Shown here piece after piece: positions 46,305 through 55,690 of a DNA stretch of 64,000 bases; position 1 is the first letter of the stretch; each line of letters begins with the position of its first letter. A program made the translations under genes and the position numbers. Source of the DNA: Flavobacteriaceae bacterium (GTDB lineage Bacteria; Bacteroidota; Bacteroidia; Flavobacteriales; Flavobacteriaceae); the NCBI GenBank assembly GCA_029238515.1, contig JAQWFW010000016.1:1-64000 (forward strand), given 5' to 3'. The notes under the pieces were generated by a model. The model searched no databases and was not told where the DNA came from. It saw nothing but the letters and a program-made list of their open reading frames with translations.

Positions 46305-48062
46305 ATGAAATTTAAGTTGCTTTATTTTTTTATTTTCCTTTCGAACTACGCAACAGCTCAAGTTAGTTTTCAAGCAAAACCAAGCAAAACACAACTTGGT
46401 ATAAATGAACGCTTACGCATTGACTTTACTATGAATGAAGATGGCGATAATTTTACACCACCTAGTTTTGAAAACTTCAAAGTCGTAGGCGGGCCTAGTC
46501 AATCTATCAACAACTCATGGATCAATGGTGTTCGCTCTTTTTCCAAGAGTTACACATATTTTTTATCCCCAACCAAAAAAGGAGAATTTACCATTGGGCA
46601 GTCTCGTATCGAAATTAATGGTGAAATCCATAAAACTTCACCCTTAAAAATCACTGTTACTTCTGCAGTTGATGTTCCGAAAGACCCAAACGACCCAAAT
46701 TATATTGCCTCTGAAAGTATTCATTTGGTTGCAGAAGTTTCCAAAGCAAGCCCTTATTTGAACGAACCTGTAAGCGTTGTATACAAACTTTACGTGGCCG
46801 AAAACACAGGCGTTAGAAATTGGTCAGAATTGGACAGCCCGAGATATAATGATTTTTGGAGTCAAAACATTGAAGTTAAGGGCTTGAAAGTTAAAGAAGG
46901 TAAATATAAAGGAGAGAACTACCGCTATGTTATTTTGAAAAAAACTGTTCTTTATCCCCAAAAAACTGGGAAATTAAACATCGAGCCGCTCACATTGGAT
47001 GTGCTTGTCGAAGTACCCTCCCGACGTCGCGATGTGTTTGGACGATTAATGACCTCAACAGCCAACAGAATTGTGACTGCAGGAAAAAGAACAATTAATG
47101 TGAAAGCACTCCCCGTAGATGGAAAACCAATAGATTTTTCTGGAGCTGTAGGGAGTTTTGACTTTGACATCAAATCCAACAAAAACACTTTAAAAACAAC
47201 AGAAGCATTTGACTTGACAATCGAAGTGTCTGGCAAAGGCAACCTAAAGTTATTTGAACTCCCAAAACCCAACCTCCCAAGTGCTTTAGAAGTTTATGAA
47301 CCAGAGCACTCCGAAAAAGTGTCAACAAAGCTTTCTGGAATGCAGGGAAGTATTTCTGATCGTTATACCGTTGTGCCAAATGCTCAAGGGCAATACCCCA
47401 TTCCAACAGTTTCTTTTTCTTATTTTGATTTAAACTCGAAAACATATAAAACTTTAACCTCGAAAGAATTAATTATTTCCGTTGCTCGTGACAACGGGCA
47501 GAACTTTACCGGAAATCCCCAGAACACAACACAAAAAACTAATGTCGCTTCTTTGTTAAAACAATTTTCATCCTTTAAGTCTGATGGTGGCTTAGAGCCC
47601 ATTGTTCGTCATCCGTTCTATAACACTAGCTTGTTTTGGTGCCTATTTTTAGGGCCTTTGCTGTTAATTCCTTTGGTGATTGTCGTTTCTAAAAAACAAG
47701 GTGAAAAAGCGTTAGATGTGGAAGGGAACAGGATTAGAAAAACCAACAAACTTGCCCGAAAATATTTAGGCAGTGCAAAAAAAGCAATTGGACAAAAAGA
47801 ACTATTTTATGTGGCATTGGAACGTGCATTACACAACTATCTCAAATCAAAATTAAAAATTGAAACAAGCGAATTTAGTAAGGAAAAAATAAAACTACTT
47901 CTAGTAAAAAAATCGGTAAACAAGCTGCAGATCGAACAGTTTTTAAATGTACTTGAGTCGTGCGAACTCGCGCGATATACGCCGCTTGAGATAGCAGATA
48001 TGGAACGAGATTATAAAAAAGCTGCTAAGGTAATCAACGTCTTAGACAAACAATTAAAGTGA
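46305..48062 (+). CDS. batD: BatD family protein
   Basis: The 585-residue protein has a signal peptide (ending NYATAQ), several beta-sandwich repeats characteristic of BatD (FQAKPSKTQLGINERLRIDF, SKNTLKTTEAFDLTIEVSG), a membrane helix at about 442-463 (FWCLFLGPLLLIPLVIVV) and a cytoplasmic helical C-terminus. It probably presents a large periplasmic domain for the Bat complex. It starts three bases after batC and ends one base before batE. Confidence 0.92.
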   Translation: MKFKLLYFFIFLSNYATAQVSFQAKPSKTQLGINERLRIDFTMNEDGDNFTPPSFENFKVVGGPSQSINNSWINGVRSFSKSYTYFLSPTKKGEFTIGQSRIEINGEIHKTSPLKITVTSAVDVPKDPNDPNYIASESIHLVAEVSKASPYLNEPVSVVYKLYVAENTGVRNWSELDSPRYNDFWSQNIEVKGLKVKEGKYKGENYRYVILKKTVLYPQKTGKLNIEPLTLDVLVEVPSRRRDVFGRLMTSTANRIVTAGKRTINVKALPVDGKPIDFSGAVGSFDFDIKSNKNTLKTTEAFDLTIEVSGKGNLKLFELPKPNLPSALEVYEPEHSEKVSTKLSGMQGSISDRYTVVPNAQGQYPIPTVSFSYFDLNSKTYKTLTSKELIISVARDNGQNFTGNPQNTTQKTNVASLLKQFSSFKSDGGLEPIVRHPFYNTSLFWCLFLGPLLLIPLVIVVSKKQGEKALDVEGNRIRKTNKLARKYLGSAKKAIGQKELFYVALERALHNYLKSKLKIETSEFSKEKIKLLLVKKSVNKLQIEQFLNVLESCELARYTPLEIADMERDYKKAAKVINVLDKQLK

Positions 48063-48063
48063 T

Positions 48064-48810
48064 ATGAAAAAACATATTCTTCTCTTTTGGCTTGTTGGAT
48101 TTCTGGGGTTTTCTCAGGAAAATTCACTATTTGATGAGGCAAATACGCTCTATAATAGTGGAAAATATGAAAACGCAATTTCTATTTATCAACAGATAAT
48201 AAATGATGGTTTACACTCTAGCGCATTGTATTTCAATATGGCCAATTGCTATTACAAATTAAATAAAATTGCTCCGAGTATATATCATTACGAAAAAGCA
48301 CTAAAACTTTCTCCTGGAGATCAAGACATTCTAAACAACTTAAGTTTTGCTGAGCAAATGACCATAGATAAATTTGATGTGGTTCCAGAAATGAAAATGA
48401 CAAAACTATTCAACAAAATCGCACATTCTTTTCATGTTGATGCTTGGGCCGTTTTGTGTGTTTTATTAATGTGTATGATCGTTTTGTGTTTTATTTCTTA
48501 TTACCTTATGCAGAATACAAAGAGCAAAAGAACTTTTTTTATTCTTGGGTTAGTTTTAATTTTAGTGCTCATCTCTACTTTTAGTTTACTCAACAAAAAA
48601 CAAGAATTAGATCACAATCGTTTTGCCGTCATATTTTCACAAGAAGTTTCAATAAAAAGTGAGCCCAATCTAAAAAGCGATACTGCCTTTATTCTTCACG
48701 AAGGGACAAAAGTTCAAATTCTTGAAGTTTATAAAGACACATGGTCAAAAATAAAACTAATAGACGGTAAAGTTGGCTGGGTGCTCAATGATGCTTTTAA
48801 AGAGCTGTAA
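48064..48810 (+). CDS. batE: BatE-type TPR and SH3 protein
   Basis: The 248-residue protein has a signal peptide (about 1-17), TPR units to about 100 (LYNSGKYENAISIYQQI, ALYFNMANCYYKLNK), two membrane helices (about 137-160 and 166-184) and a bacterial SH3 domain at the C-terminus (SIKSEPNLKSDTAFILHEG, KVGWVLNDAFKEL). This is the usual BatE layout in Bacteroidota, and it closes the operon. The SH3 domain may bind the cell wall. Confidence 0.9.
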   Translation: MKKHILLFWLVGFLGFSQENSLFDEANTLYNSGKYENAISIYQQIINDGLHSSALYFNMANCYYKLNKIAPSIYHYEKALKLSPGDQDILNNLSFAEQMTIDKFDVVPEMKMTKLFNKIAHSFHVDAWAVLCVLLMCMIVLCFISYYLMQNTKSKRTFFILGLVLILVLISTFSLLNKKQELDHNRFAVIFSQEVSIKSEPNLKSDTAFILHEGTKVQILEVYKDTWSKIKLIDGKVGWVLNDAFKEL

Positions 48811-48890
48811 TTTATGTTTTTTACAATTTTTTTGTTATTGTTTTTTGATTTTCTCAAATACTTCTTATTTTTATTATCAAATAATTAAAA

Positions 48891-50735
48891 ATGAGTAACC
48901 TATTTTCAAACATAAAGGGAGATGCCTTTGGTGGAATCACCGCTGGGATTGTCGCATTGCCTTTAGCTCTTGCATTTGGTGTTTCATCTGGTCTCGGCCC
49001 TAGCGCCGGTCTTTATGGTGCTATTTTTATAAGTTTCTTTGCTGCTCTTTTTGGTGGCACAAATACCCAAATCTCTGGTCCGACAGCTCCAATGACCGCA
49101 GTGAGTATGGTTGTTATTGCAGGAATTGTTGCCGCAAACGATGGTGATGTAAACAAAGCACTTCCGTCTATTTTAATGGTGTTTTTGTTGGCTGGTTTGA
49201 TGCAAATTGGATTAGGTTTTCTGGGGCTTGGAAAATACATAAAATACATTCCATACCCTGTAGTTTCTGGATTCATGACAGCAATTGGAGTTATTATTCT
49301 TTTAACTCAAATACTTCCTTCTCTTGGGTATAACCCAAAAGAAGACCTGGAATATGTCAATCAATTTAAACCACAGGCCGAAGAAATCATTCTTCAAAAC
49401 ATCCTCAAAGATGAAGCAGGAGAAGGGATACTTGTTCTGGAAGATTTTAAGGAAACAATTAATCGTGCCAATAAAATTACAAAAGCTGATATCCTTAGAG
49501 AGTCCGAAACATTAGCAGCTAAGGAGGCTTCAGGAACTATTGGCGCAATAAAAGTTATGCCCAGAGCAATAAAAAATATAAATTGGTTAGAACTGCTTTT
49601 AGCGCTTGGCACTATTATTATCATATATGGTTTCAAACGCATCACTAAAGCCGTGCCAAGCACCCTTGTAGCGCTTGTAGTTATGTCAGGAATAGCCATT
49701 GCTTTTGGGTTAGATTATAAGCCGATTGAACGGATTCCTGAAGGGCTTCCTGTCCCCCAGCTTGAAATGTTTTCTAATTTCAAAGTAGGAAACATTAGCC
49801 CGTACGTACTAACGGCACTTACTTTGGCTCTTTTAGGAGCAATTGATTCGTTACTAACGAGTGTCGTCGCAGATAACATGACCAAAACTAAGCACAAACC
49901 CAATAAAGAACTCGTTGGTCAAGGCATAGGAAACAGTATCGCTGCCATTTTCGGGGGAATCCCAGGTGCAGGCGCAACCATACGAACAGTTGTAAATATC
50001 AACTCTGGGGGGAAAACAAGATTATCCGGAATGATTGCTGGCGTTTTACTGTTGTTTATTCTTTTAGCGTTAGGGCCAATTGCCTCAAAAATTCCCGCTG
50101 CAGTACTTTCAGGAATACTTATCACTGTTGGAATTGGTGTGATGGATTACAAAGGGCTTAAAGCAATTCCAATCTTACCTAAAGACATCGCATTAGGGCC
50201 TTTTAAATTAAGTTCAGAAGTCCTCATTATGATCACTGTGTTGCTGTTATCGACGTTCTGGGATTTAATTTTTGCCGTTGGGATTGGATTACTTATTTCG
50301 TGTTTGATGTTTATGAAGCTTATTGGAGACCTCACTGCAGAGCGCTCCGAAGTTGATGTGCTGAAAGAAGAAGCGTGGCCAGATGAGGTAGGATTTCCAA
50401 AAAAATTAAAAAATGAGGTGTTTATAAAACACATAAAAGGGCCTTTATTTTTTGGGTCTACCGCACAATTTCAACAACTCTACAAACAAATTCCTGATAC
50501 AGCTAAGACTGTCGTCATTCGTTTAGGTAGAATGCAATATATGGATCAATCAGGTTTATATGTTATGGAAGATACGCTTCAAGATTTAAAAGCCAAAGGA
50601 GTCGATGTTATTTTTGTGGGGCTCCTAAAACAGCCAAGATACATGATGGAACGTATCGATATCATCCCAGACTTTATCCCTGAGGAACGAATTTACGACT
50701 CATTTAAAGCATATTTAAAATCGCTGTCAGAGTGA
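48891..50735 (+). CDS. SulP-family anion transporter
   Basis: The 614-residue inner-membrane carrier has the SulP start DAFGGITAGIVALPLALAFG, GPTAPMTAV and multiple membrane helices. A C-terminal STAS domain (about 510-612) has LFFGSTAQFQQLYKQI and RMQYMDQSGLYVMEDTL. SulP proteins carry sulfate, bicarbonate or other anions; the substrate is not readable. A hydrophilic stretch at about 150-220 between helices is longer than in classical SulP proteins. It lies 80 bases after batE and converges on cvpA across two bases. Confidence 0.9.
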   Translation: MSNLFSNIKGDAFGGITAGIVALPLALAFGVSSGLGPSAGLYGAIFISFFAALFGGTNTQISGPTAPMTAVSMVVIAGIVAANDGDVNKALPSILMVFLLAGLMQIGLGFLGLGKYIKYIPYPVVSGFMTAIGVIILLTQILPSLGYNPKEDLEYVNQFKPQAEEIILQNILKDEAGEGILVLEDFKETINRANKITKADILRESETLAAKEASGTIGAIKVMPRAIKNINWLELLLALGTIIIIYGFKRITKAVPSTLVALVVMSGIAIAFGLDYKPIERIPEGLPVPQLEMFSNFKVGNISPYVLTALTLALLGAIDSLLTSVVADNMTKTKHKPNKELVGQGIGNSIAAIFGGIPGAGATIRTVVNINSGGKTRLSGMIAGVLLLFILLALGPIASKIPAAVLSGILITVGIGVMDYKGLKAIPILPKDIALGPFKLSSEVLIMITVLLLSTFWDLIFAVGIGLLISCLMFMKLIGDLTAERSEVDVLKEEAWPDEVGFPKKLKNEVFIKHIKGPLFFGSTAQFQQLYKQIPDTAKTVVIRLGRMQYMDQSGLYVMEDTLQDLKAKGVDVIFVGLLKQPRYMMERIDIIPDFIPEERIYDSFKAYLKSLSE

Positions 50736-50737
50736 TT

Positions 50738-51265
50738 TTATTCTTGTTCTGAAGCATCAAAATCAGGAAAATCCAATGTTTTGTCCTCGTTAAGAAATTG
50801 AGGTAAAATCATTGGTGCTAAAGCACCAACTGGTTCGTAAAGTACAGAAGATTCTAACTCTTCTTCGGAAATCAAATCAAGGGTAGAATTGACGCGGTTA
50901 AAAACTAAGAGAACAACAGAAAGGATTAGGGCTATTTTTAAACCCCCGAAAAGAGCGCCCAAAAACTTATTAATAACCCCCAGAGCAGCAAAATTTGCAA
51001 GCTTGGTCAAGGCCTTTCCTGCAAGGGAAACTACAACAACAATAACCACAAATGTTGTGGCAAATGAGGTTGTGTTCATTGTTTTTTCAGACCAATCAAC
51101 ATAATTTGAAAGAAATTCTGAAGCATAATTACTGAAATGAACCGCACCATAAACACCTAGGATTAAAGCTAGAAGCGAAGCAACTTCCACAAAAAGTCCC
51201 TTGAAAAATCCTTTTACAACACCATAGATAATCAAGGCGCCTAAAACAATGTCAATTACAGGCAT
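50738..51265 (-). CDS. cvpA: CvpA family membrane protein
   Basis: The 175-residue protein has the CvpA start (IDIVLGALIIYGVVKGFFKG), four predicted membrane helices, LGALFGGLKIALILSVVLLV and an acidic hydrophilic tail. CvpA is linked to colicin V production in E. coli and to envelope stress and bile tolerance elsewhere; its molecular role is unsettled. It is convergent with the SulP gene and divergent from the 118-residue gene. Confidence 0.88.
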   Translation of the reverse strand: MPVIDIVLGALIIYGVVKGFFKGLFVEVASLLALILGVYGAVHFSNYASEFLSNYVDWSEKTMNTTSFATTFVVIVVVVSLAGKALTKLANFAALGVINKFLGALFGGLKIALILSVVLLVFNRVNSTLDLISEEELESSVLYEPVGALAPMILPQFLNEDKTLDFPDFDASEQE

Positions 51266-51327
51266 AAAAATAATTTGAGTTAATATTTCCTAAATGAAAA
51301 TTAGACTCTAAATTTACAAAATAAATT

Positions 51328-51684
51328 ATGGCAAGAGACGAAGAATTAAAAAAACGATGGAATACCCTTGTAGAGAAACTCTCTTCACGCTTTGCTGATG
51401 GTGCGTCTTTAGACCTTGATGGAATCATCTATCTTATTGGAGTACAAGAACTTGGGCAACTACACAGGGGTTTCAAAAAAGATGAAAAACTAAATTTGAT
51501 GCACATTGCCATTTGCCGCCTTCTTGCGCCTTATGGCTACTACGATTTGGATTATGTTGATGAAGATGGCTGGCCACACTACCAAATAAAAGCGAAATTA
51601 CCCAATTTGAAAGCTGGAGAACAAAGCGTCTTGATGAAAGAGGCAATTGTAAACTATTTTCTCGAACAGAAGTTTATTAGCTAA
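51328..51684 (+). CDS. Conserved uncharacterised protein upstream of pheS
   Basis: The 118-residue soluble protein has LKKRWNTLVEKLSSRFADG, DGIIYLIGVQELGQ and a C-terminal GWPHYQIKAKLPNLKAGEQ with EAIVNYFLEQKF. It looks helical and acidic without a known domain. I recall such proteins next to pheS in Bacteroidota, but no function is known. It lies 32 bases before pheS on the same strand. Confidence 0.8.
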   Translation: MARDEELKKRWNTLVEKLSSRFADGASLDLDGIIYLIGVQELGQLHRGFKKDEKLNLMHIAICRLLAPYGYYDLDYVDEDGWPHYQIKAKLPNLKAGEQSVLMKEAIVNYFLEQKFIS

Positions 51685-51691
51685 GATTTCT

Positions 51692-51699
51692 TAAATTTG
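51692..51699 (+). promoter_or_regulatory. Possible -7 element directly upstream of pheS
   Basis: TAAATTTG matches TAnnTTTG and lies 17 bases before the pheS ATG at 51717, within the gap to the preceding gene. It could give pheS its own promoter. Confidence 0.3.
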
Positions 51700-51716
51700 G
51701 CTTTTATTTTTAGACC

Positions 51717-52736
51717 ATGATTGACCGCATTCAAAATTCAATTGACGAAGCCAACAGCTTTACAACAGATTCTCTTTCTGAACTTGAAGCTTTCCGTATC
51801 AAATTTTTAGGAAAAAAAGGGCTGTTGAATGATTTATTTGCTGATTTTAAATCTGTTCCTAATGAACAAAAAAAAGCATACGGTCAAGCTATAAACACAT
51901 TAAAATCAACCGCTCAAGAGAAAGTAAACTCTCTCAAAGCTGCTTTAGATGTTACTTCTGCTCAAAAATCTAACATAGGAGATTTGACACGCCCTGGCGA
52001 CCCTATTCATGTTGGTGGACGACACCCTATATCTTTAGTGAAAAACCAAATTATTGATATTTTTTCACGAATTGGTTTCAACGTCAGCGAAGGCCCTGAA
52101 ATAGAAGACGATTGGCACAACTTTACAGCGTTAAATTTACCGGAACACCATCCGGCAAGAGATATGCAAGACACCTTTTTTGTGCAGACCAATCCTGATA
52201 TTTTGTTGCGTACACACACAAGTTCTGTTCAAGTGCGCTACATGGAAAACAACAAGCCGCCTATCCGCACCATCTCACCAGGAAGAGTGTACCGCAACGA
52301 AGCTATATCTGCGCGATCTCACTGCTTTTTTCATCAAGTTGAAGGGCTTTATATTGATAAAAATGTAAGCTTTGCCGATCTGAAACAAACGCTTCAATAT
52401 TTTACAACTGAACTTTTTGGTAAATCAAAAATTCGTCTAAGACCATCTTATTTTCCTTTCACTGAGCCAAGCGCTGAGGTAGATGTGTACTGGGGCTTGG
52501 AAACAGAGACAGATTACAAAATGACAAAAGGCACGGGATGGTTAGAAATTATGGGCTGTGGAATGGTGGATCCCAATGTTCTAGAAAACTGTGGGATAGA
52601 TTCAAAAGAATATTCTGGCTTTGCTTTTGGAATGGGAATCGATCGCATTGCGTTGTTGTTGCACCAAATAAACGACATTCGACTTTTAAGTGAAAACGAT
52701 ATTCGTTTCTTAGAGCAATTTAAAAACTCTTTTTAG
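51717..52736 (+). CDS. pheS: Phenylalanine--tRNA ligase alpha subunit
   Basis: The 339-residue class II synthetase subunit charges tRNA-Phe together with PheT. An N-terminal coiled-coil arm (about 1-90) precedes the catalytic core, with NLPEHHPARDMQDTFFV, LRTHTSSVQVRYM (motif 2 area), FHQVEGLYID and WLEIMGCGMVDPNVL, then motif 3 SGFAFGMGIDRIAL. Length is typical. pheT is not in the window. Confidence 0.96.
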   Translation: MIDRIQNSIDEANSFTTDSLSELEAFRIKFLGKKGLLNDLFADFKSVPNEQKKAYGQAINTLKSTAQEKVNSLKAALDVTSAQKSNIGDLTRPGDPIHVGGRHPISLVKNQIIDIFSRIGFNVSEGPEIEDDWHNFTALNLPEHHPARDMQDTFFVQTNPDILLRTHTSSVQVRYMENNKPPIRTISPGRVYRNEAISARSHCFFHQVEGLYIDKNVSFADLKQTLQYFTTELFGKSKIRLRPSYFPFTEPSAEVDVYWGLETETDYKMTKGTGWLEIMGCGMVDPNVLENCGIDSKEYSGFAFGMGIDRIALLLHQINDIRLLSENDIRFLEQFKNSF

Positions 52737-52745
52737 GTTCGGTTT

Positions 52746-53747
52746 TTAATCTAGTTTTTCGGCTAAATTTTGAAGTGCTTTTTTTGGGTTTCTTTCACGA
52801 TAAAGCACGTCATGTACCATATCAATTATTGGTGTTTTTGCCGATTTCTCATGAGTTTTATTAATTTCATAAGCGCTCTTTGTCGCATAATACCCTTCAG
52901 CAACCATGTTCATTTCCATTTGGGCCGATTTGACAGTATACCCTTTACCAATCATATTCCCAAACATTCTGTTACGTGAAAACGTAGAATACCCTGTGAC
53001 TAAGAGGTCGCCCAGATAAACAGTCTCATTAATTTTGCGCTTCATTTTATATACCTTTTTTATAAAACGCTTCATTTCTCGTATGGCGTTACTCATCAAA
53101 ACACTTTGAAAATTGTCCCCATAACCCAATCCATGCGCTATTCCTGCGGCAATAGCATAAATATTCTTTAGCATTGCAGCATATTCAGCACCAATAACGT
53201 CATCATGAGTTTTTGTTTGAATATAATGGCTCGAAAGCTGGTTTGCTATAGCTTTAGCTGTACTTTTGTTTGTACACGCTACAGTGAGGTACGAAAGACG
53301 CTCAAGTGCTACTTCTTCGGCATGGCATGGGCCTGCCAAAACAGCAATCTGATCAAATGGCACCCCCCTGTGTTGATGGAAATGTTCTCCAACAAGCAAT
53401 CCTGTTTCTGGAATAATTCCTTTAACGGCCGATAAAATAATCTTGCTTGAAATATCAACATTTAGGTGCTGTAATTGAGCATACATAAATGCCGATGGAA
53501 TCGCAAACACAAGCACATCGGCAGACGCAGCTACTTCATTTATGTCTGAGCTTAATTTCAATTGATGGACATCAAATTCAACAGAGCTTAAATAAGATGG
53601 ATTATGTTGCTCTTCTAGAATATACTCGATTGTTTTTGGTTTCCGAACATACCATCCAACAGAAGTAGAGTTTTCGCACAACATTTTTACAATTGCTGTT
53701 GCCCAACTACCATTTCCAAAAACTGCATATTTTAATTCTGAAGCCAT
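52746..53747 (-). CDS. gpsA: Glycerol-3-phosphate dehydrogenase (NAD(P)+)
   Basis: The 333-residue enzyme reduces dihydroxyacetone phosphate to glycerol-3-phosphate for phospholipids. The N-terminal Rossmann motif is KYAVFGNGSWATAIVKML. The catalytic Lys is in SAVKGI, with GPCHAEEVALE and GAEYAAMLKNIYAIAAGIAHGLGYGDNF (Lys) as in GpsA. The C-terminal PIIDMVHDVLY is also typical. It converges on pheS with a 9-base gap. A TACTTTTG -7 box lies 20 bases upstream. Confidence 0.95.
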   Translation of the reverse strand: MASELKYAVFGNGSWATAIVKMLCENSTSVGWYVRKPKTIEYILEEQHNPSYLSSVEFDVHQLKLSSDINEVAASADVLVFAIPSAFMYAQLQHLNVDISSKIILSAVKGIIPETGLLVGEHFHQHRGVPFDQIAVLAGPCHAEEVALERLSYLTVACTNKSTAKAIANQLSSHYIQTKTHDDVIGAEYAAMLKNIYAIAAGIAHGLGYGDNFQSVLMSNAIREMKRFIKKVYKMKRKINETVYLGDLLVTGYSTFSRNRMFGNMIGKGYTVKSAQMEMNMVAEGYYATKSAYEINKTHEKSAKTPIIDMVHDVLYRERNPKKALQNLAEKLD

Positions 53748-53766
53748 AAACTTAAATTATTCTGAG

Positions 53767-53774
53767 CAAAAGTA
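53767..53774 (-). promoter_or_regulatory. -7 promoter element for gpsA
   Basis: The minus strand reads TACTTTTG, a TAnnTTTG match 20 bases upstream of the gpsA ATG at 53747. The nearest upstream TTTG is 27 bases away, longer than usual. Confidence 0.35.
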
Positions 53775-53868
53775 ATAAAAATTTAATGCCTCTAATTTAT
53801 TCAAAATCAATACAATGTGCTTTTGGCACGTATTTTGAAATTACATCCATAACTAAAACTTGTACATC

Positions 53869-54831
53869 ATGAAAACGCTAAAATTCTTTCTTATCGCTAC
53901 CTTTTCAATTTCTATTTTATGGTCTTGTGGATATGATGAAGTCCATGCGTCTACCGAGAACAACACTAACATTTCTCTTGAGCAACTTTTAGGGCAGTAC
54001 GAGCTTTGGTACGTAGATCTTGAAAGCACGTTGGGGAATGGTCAAACGTTATTTGTAGAAATGGCTTTTACGCTCTCCTTTTTAAATGGAAATCTATATG
54101 CAAACAACAATCTAGTGGGGTTCGGGGATCGTGGCAATGGTTTTGGAATATCCATTGGTGAATATGATACAGGCGGAATTGTTTTGGATATATTTCACGA
54201 TCTAGACGGGCATCAACGCTTTGAAGTCTTTGAAGAAAGTACATCGTCTATAGAACTTTACAACCCCGCAAATGACACGTCTTACTTTTTAGACGGTTAT
54301 CAGCGTAATGAGTTTGATTATGACTCTGTGTTTTTTGAAAATATAGATTATTTCCTTCAAGAATACAAAACCTGGGAAAACAACTTTACAAGCACGGAAG
54401 GCGAAGAAACAGAATTTGATGATGAAAACTACCTGTTTTTCTACAATGAAAACAGCTCGAATCTATTCAAAAGCTCAATAGACGAGAATATTGGAAATGC
54501 CGATCAAATCCAATGGGATTACACTGGCGGGTACACCATAGAGCCCATATCAGGAAGCGACTCGAAAAAGCTTACTCTTGATTATGATTTTTATGATGCG
54601 GATTTCCTTGAGTTATCTGTAATTAATGATGAACTTATCCGGCTATATCATCCAAGTTCTGGAAAAACGTATGAGTACAGCGGACGCAGTTATATTACAT
54701 TTATGAGAGCATCTGAAAATGAAAAAACAAACCGGAAAAATAGAAAAATTCGGCCACAAAAAACAAAAAGAAAAGAGAACACTCGTGCACTCAGGCGCTA
54801 TGGTACAATAACCTATTTTGCTAAGCAGTAA
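53869..54831 (+). CDS. Putative lipoprotein with basic C-terminal tail
   Basis: The 320-residue protein starts at the ATG at 53869 rather than a TTG nine bases earlier. It has a lipoprotein signal (MKTLKFFLIATFSISILWSC, Cys 20). The mature part is acidic and beta-rich with repeated lipocalin-like segments (LLGQYELWYVDLEST, YRLYHPSSGKTYEYSGR-like strands). The last 40 residues switch to a strongly basic run (TNRKNRKIRPQKTKRKEN), odd for a surface lipoprotein. No family is recognised. Its end overlaps the convergent gene by 11 bases. Confidence 0.75.
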   Translation: MKTLKFFLIATFSISILWSCGYDEVHASTENNTNISLEQLLGQYELWYVDLESTLGNGQTLFVEMAFTLSFLNGNLYANNNLVGFGDRGNGFGISIGEYDTGGIVLDIFHDLDGHQRFEVFEESTSSIELYNPANDTSYFLDGYQRNEFDYDSVFFENIDYFLQEYKTWENNFTSTEGEETEFDDENYLFFYNENSSNLFKSSIDENIGNADQIQWDYTGGYTIEPISGSDSKKLTLDYDFYDADFLELSVINDELIRLYHPSSGKTYEYSGRSYITFMRASENEKTNRKNRKIRPQKTKRKENTRALRRYGTITYFAKQ

Positions 54832-55573
54832 ACTTTTGTGCTATGGTTTCTAAAAAACGAGTTTCATAATCTTCTTTGCCTTTCCAATCATTGTAGTCTG
54901 GCTTTATGATGTTTTCTATAAAATCTGAAATCTCTTCAAAAGAATCCATAGTGCTTAATTGAGACATCACTCGGTCGTAATCTTCATTGTTGTTTTCAAA
55001 TAAATGATTGACATATGCTAATCGATCATTGAGGCCAATTTGAAAACCAGTAGGTTTCAATTTGTCGTTCAGAGATGCTGGCGGGTCAGACGCTAATTCT
55101 TGTTCTTGTTCTTCTACAGGCGCAAAAATAGGAAGTTGGTTATAACTTGGCGATAACGCTGATAAGTCTTGTTCTACAGGCTCTGGAGATTCTATTATCT
55201 CGTCCACTAAATCATCTACCACAGCGGTTTCTTGAGGCATTTGAGCAACAATATCTTTAATTTTTTCAATGGCAGGCTCCATAATGGCCTCTTCTTCCTC
55301 ATTGTCAATATTCACATAAACTTTCTCATCAACCTCAACAGAGTCTGTGATTTTGTTGTTGAAAGCGCCCTCTAGAGCATCAAAAAAAGAAGCGTTTGTT
55401 GCTATATTCTCCGGAATTGCACCTTTGAACTGCGCGTCTAAAAAATTCAAAATTGAAATCTTTTGGTATAACAAAGCAACCTCTTGTTGCATTTTGGACA
55501 AGTCCTCTTTCCCTGTAAGCTTCAAGACTCTATGTGCTATGCTTATGAGTTCGGATTCGAGTTTCTTTTTCAT
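54821..55573 (-). CDS. Conserved flavobacterial protein of unknown function
   Basis: The 250-residue cytoplasmic-looking protein has a helical N-terminus (ISIAHRVLKLTGKEDLSKM, ALLYQKISILNFLDAQF), a very acidic Pro/Glu-rich linker (about 85-170) and a conserved C-terminal helical region (FQIGLNDRLAYVNHLFENN, YDRVMSQLSTMDSFEEISDF, IIKPDYNDWKGKEDYETRF). I recall relatives in Flavobacteriaceae next to tdk, but no function. The acidic linker suggests a flexible adaptor. It is divergent from tdk. Confidence 0.75.
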   Translation of the reverse strand: MKKKLESELISIAHRVLKLTGKEDLSKMQQEVALLYQKISILNFLDAQFKGAIPENIATNASFFDALEGAFNNKITDSVEVDEKVYVNIDNEEEEAIMEPAIEKIKDIVAQMPQETAVVDDLVDEIIESPEPVEQDLSALSPSYNQLPIFAPVEEQEQELASDPPASLNDKLKPTGFQIGLNDRLAYVNHLFENNNEDYDRVMSQLSTMDSFEEISDFIENIIKPDYNDWKGKEDYETRFLETIAQKFTA

Positions 55574-55690
55574 TTTTAAAAAAAATTAATGCGGTTGAAT
55601 AAGTTTTAGAGTTGTGCTTTTATTTTTAGTAAATTTACATCACATTTATTACAAGCAATCAAAATTGTTTGCTTGCGCTAAAATTACAAA

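Noticed and set aside
45879-46394. Minus-strand very hydrophobic open frame opposite batC
   Set aside because: It is the complement of the Lys/Glu/Asp-rich batC tail; antisense of A-rich codons gives Phe/Leu/Val runs by necessity.
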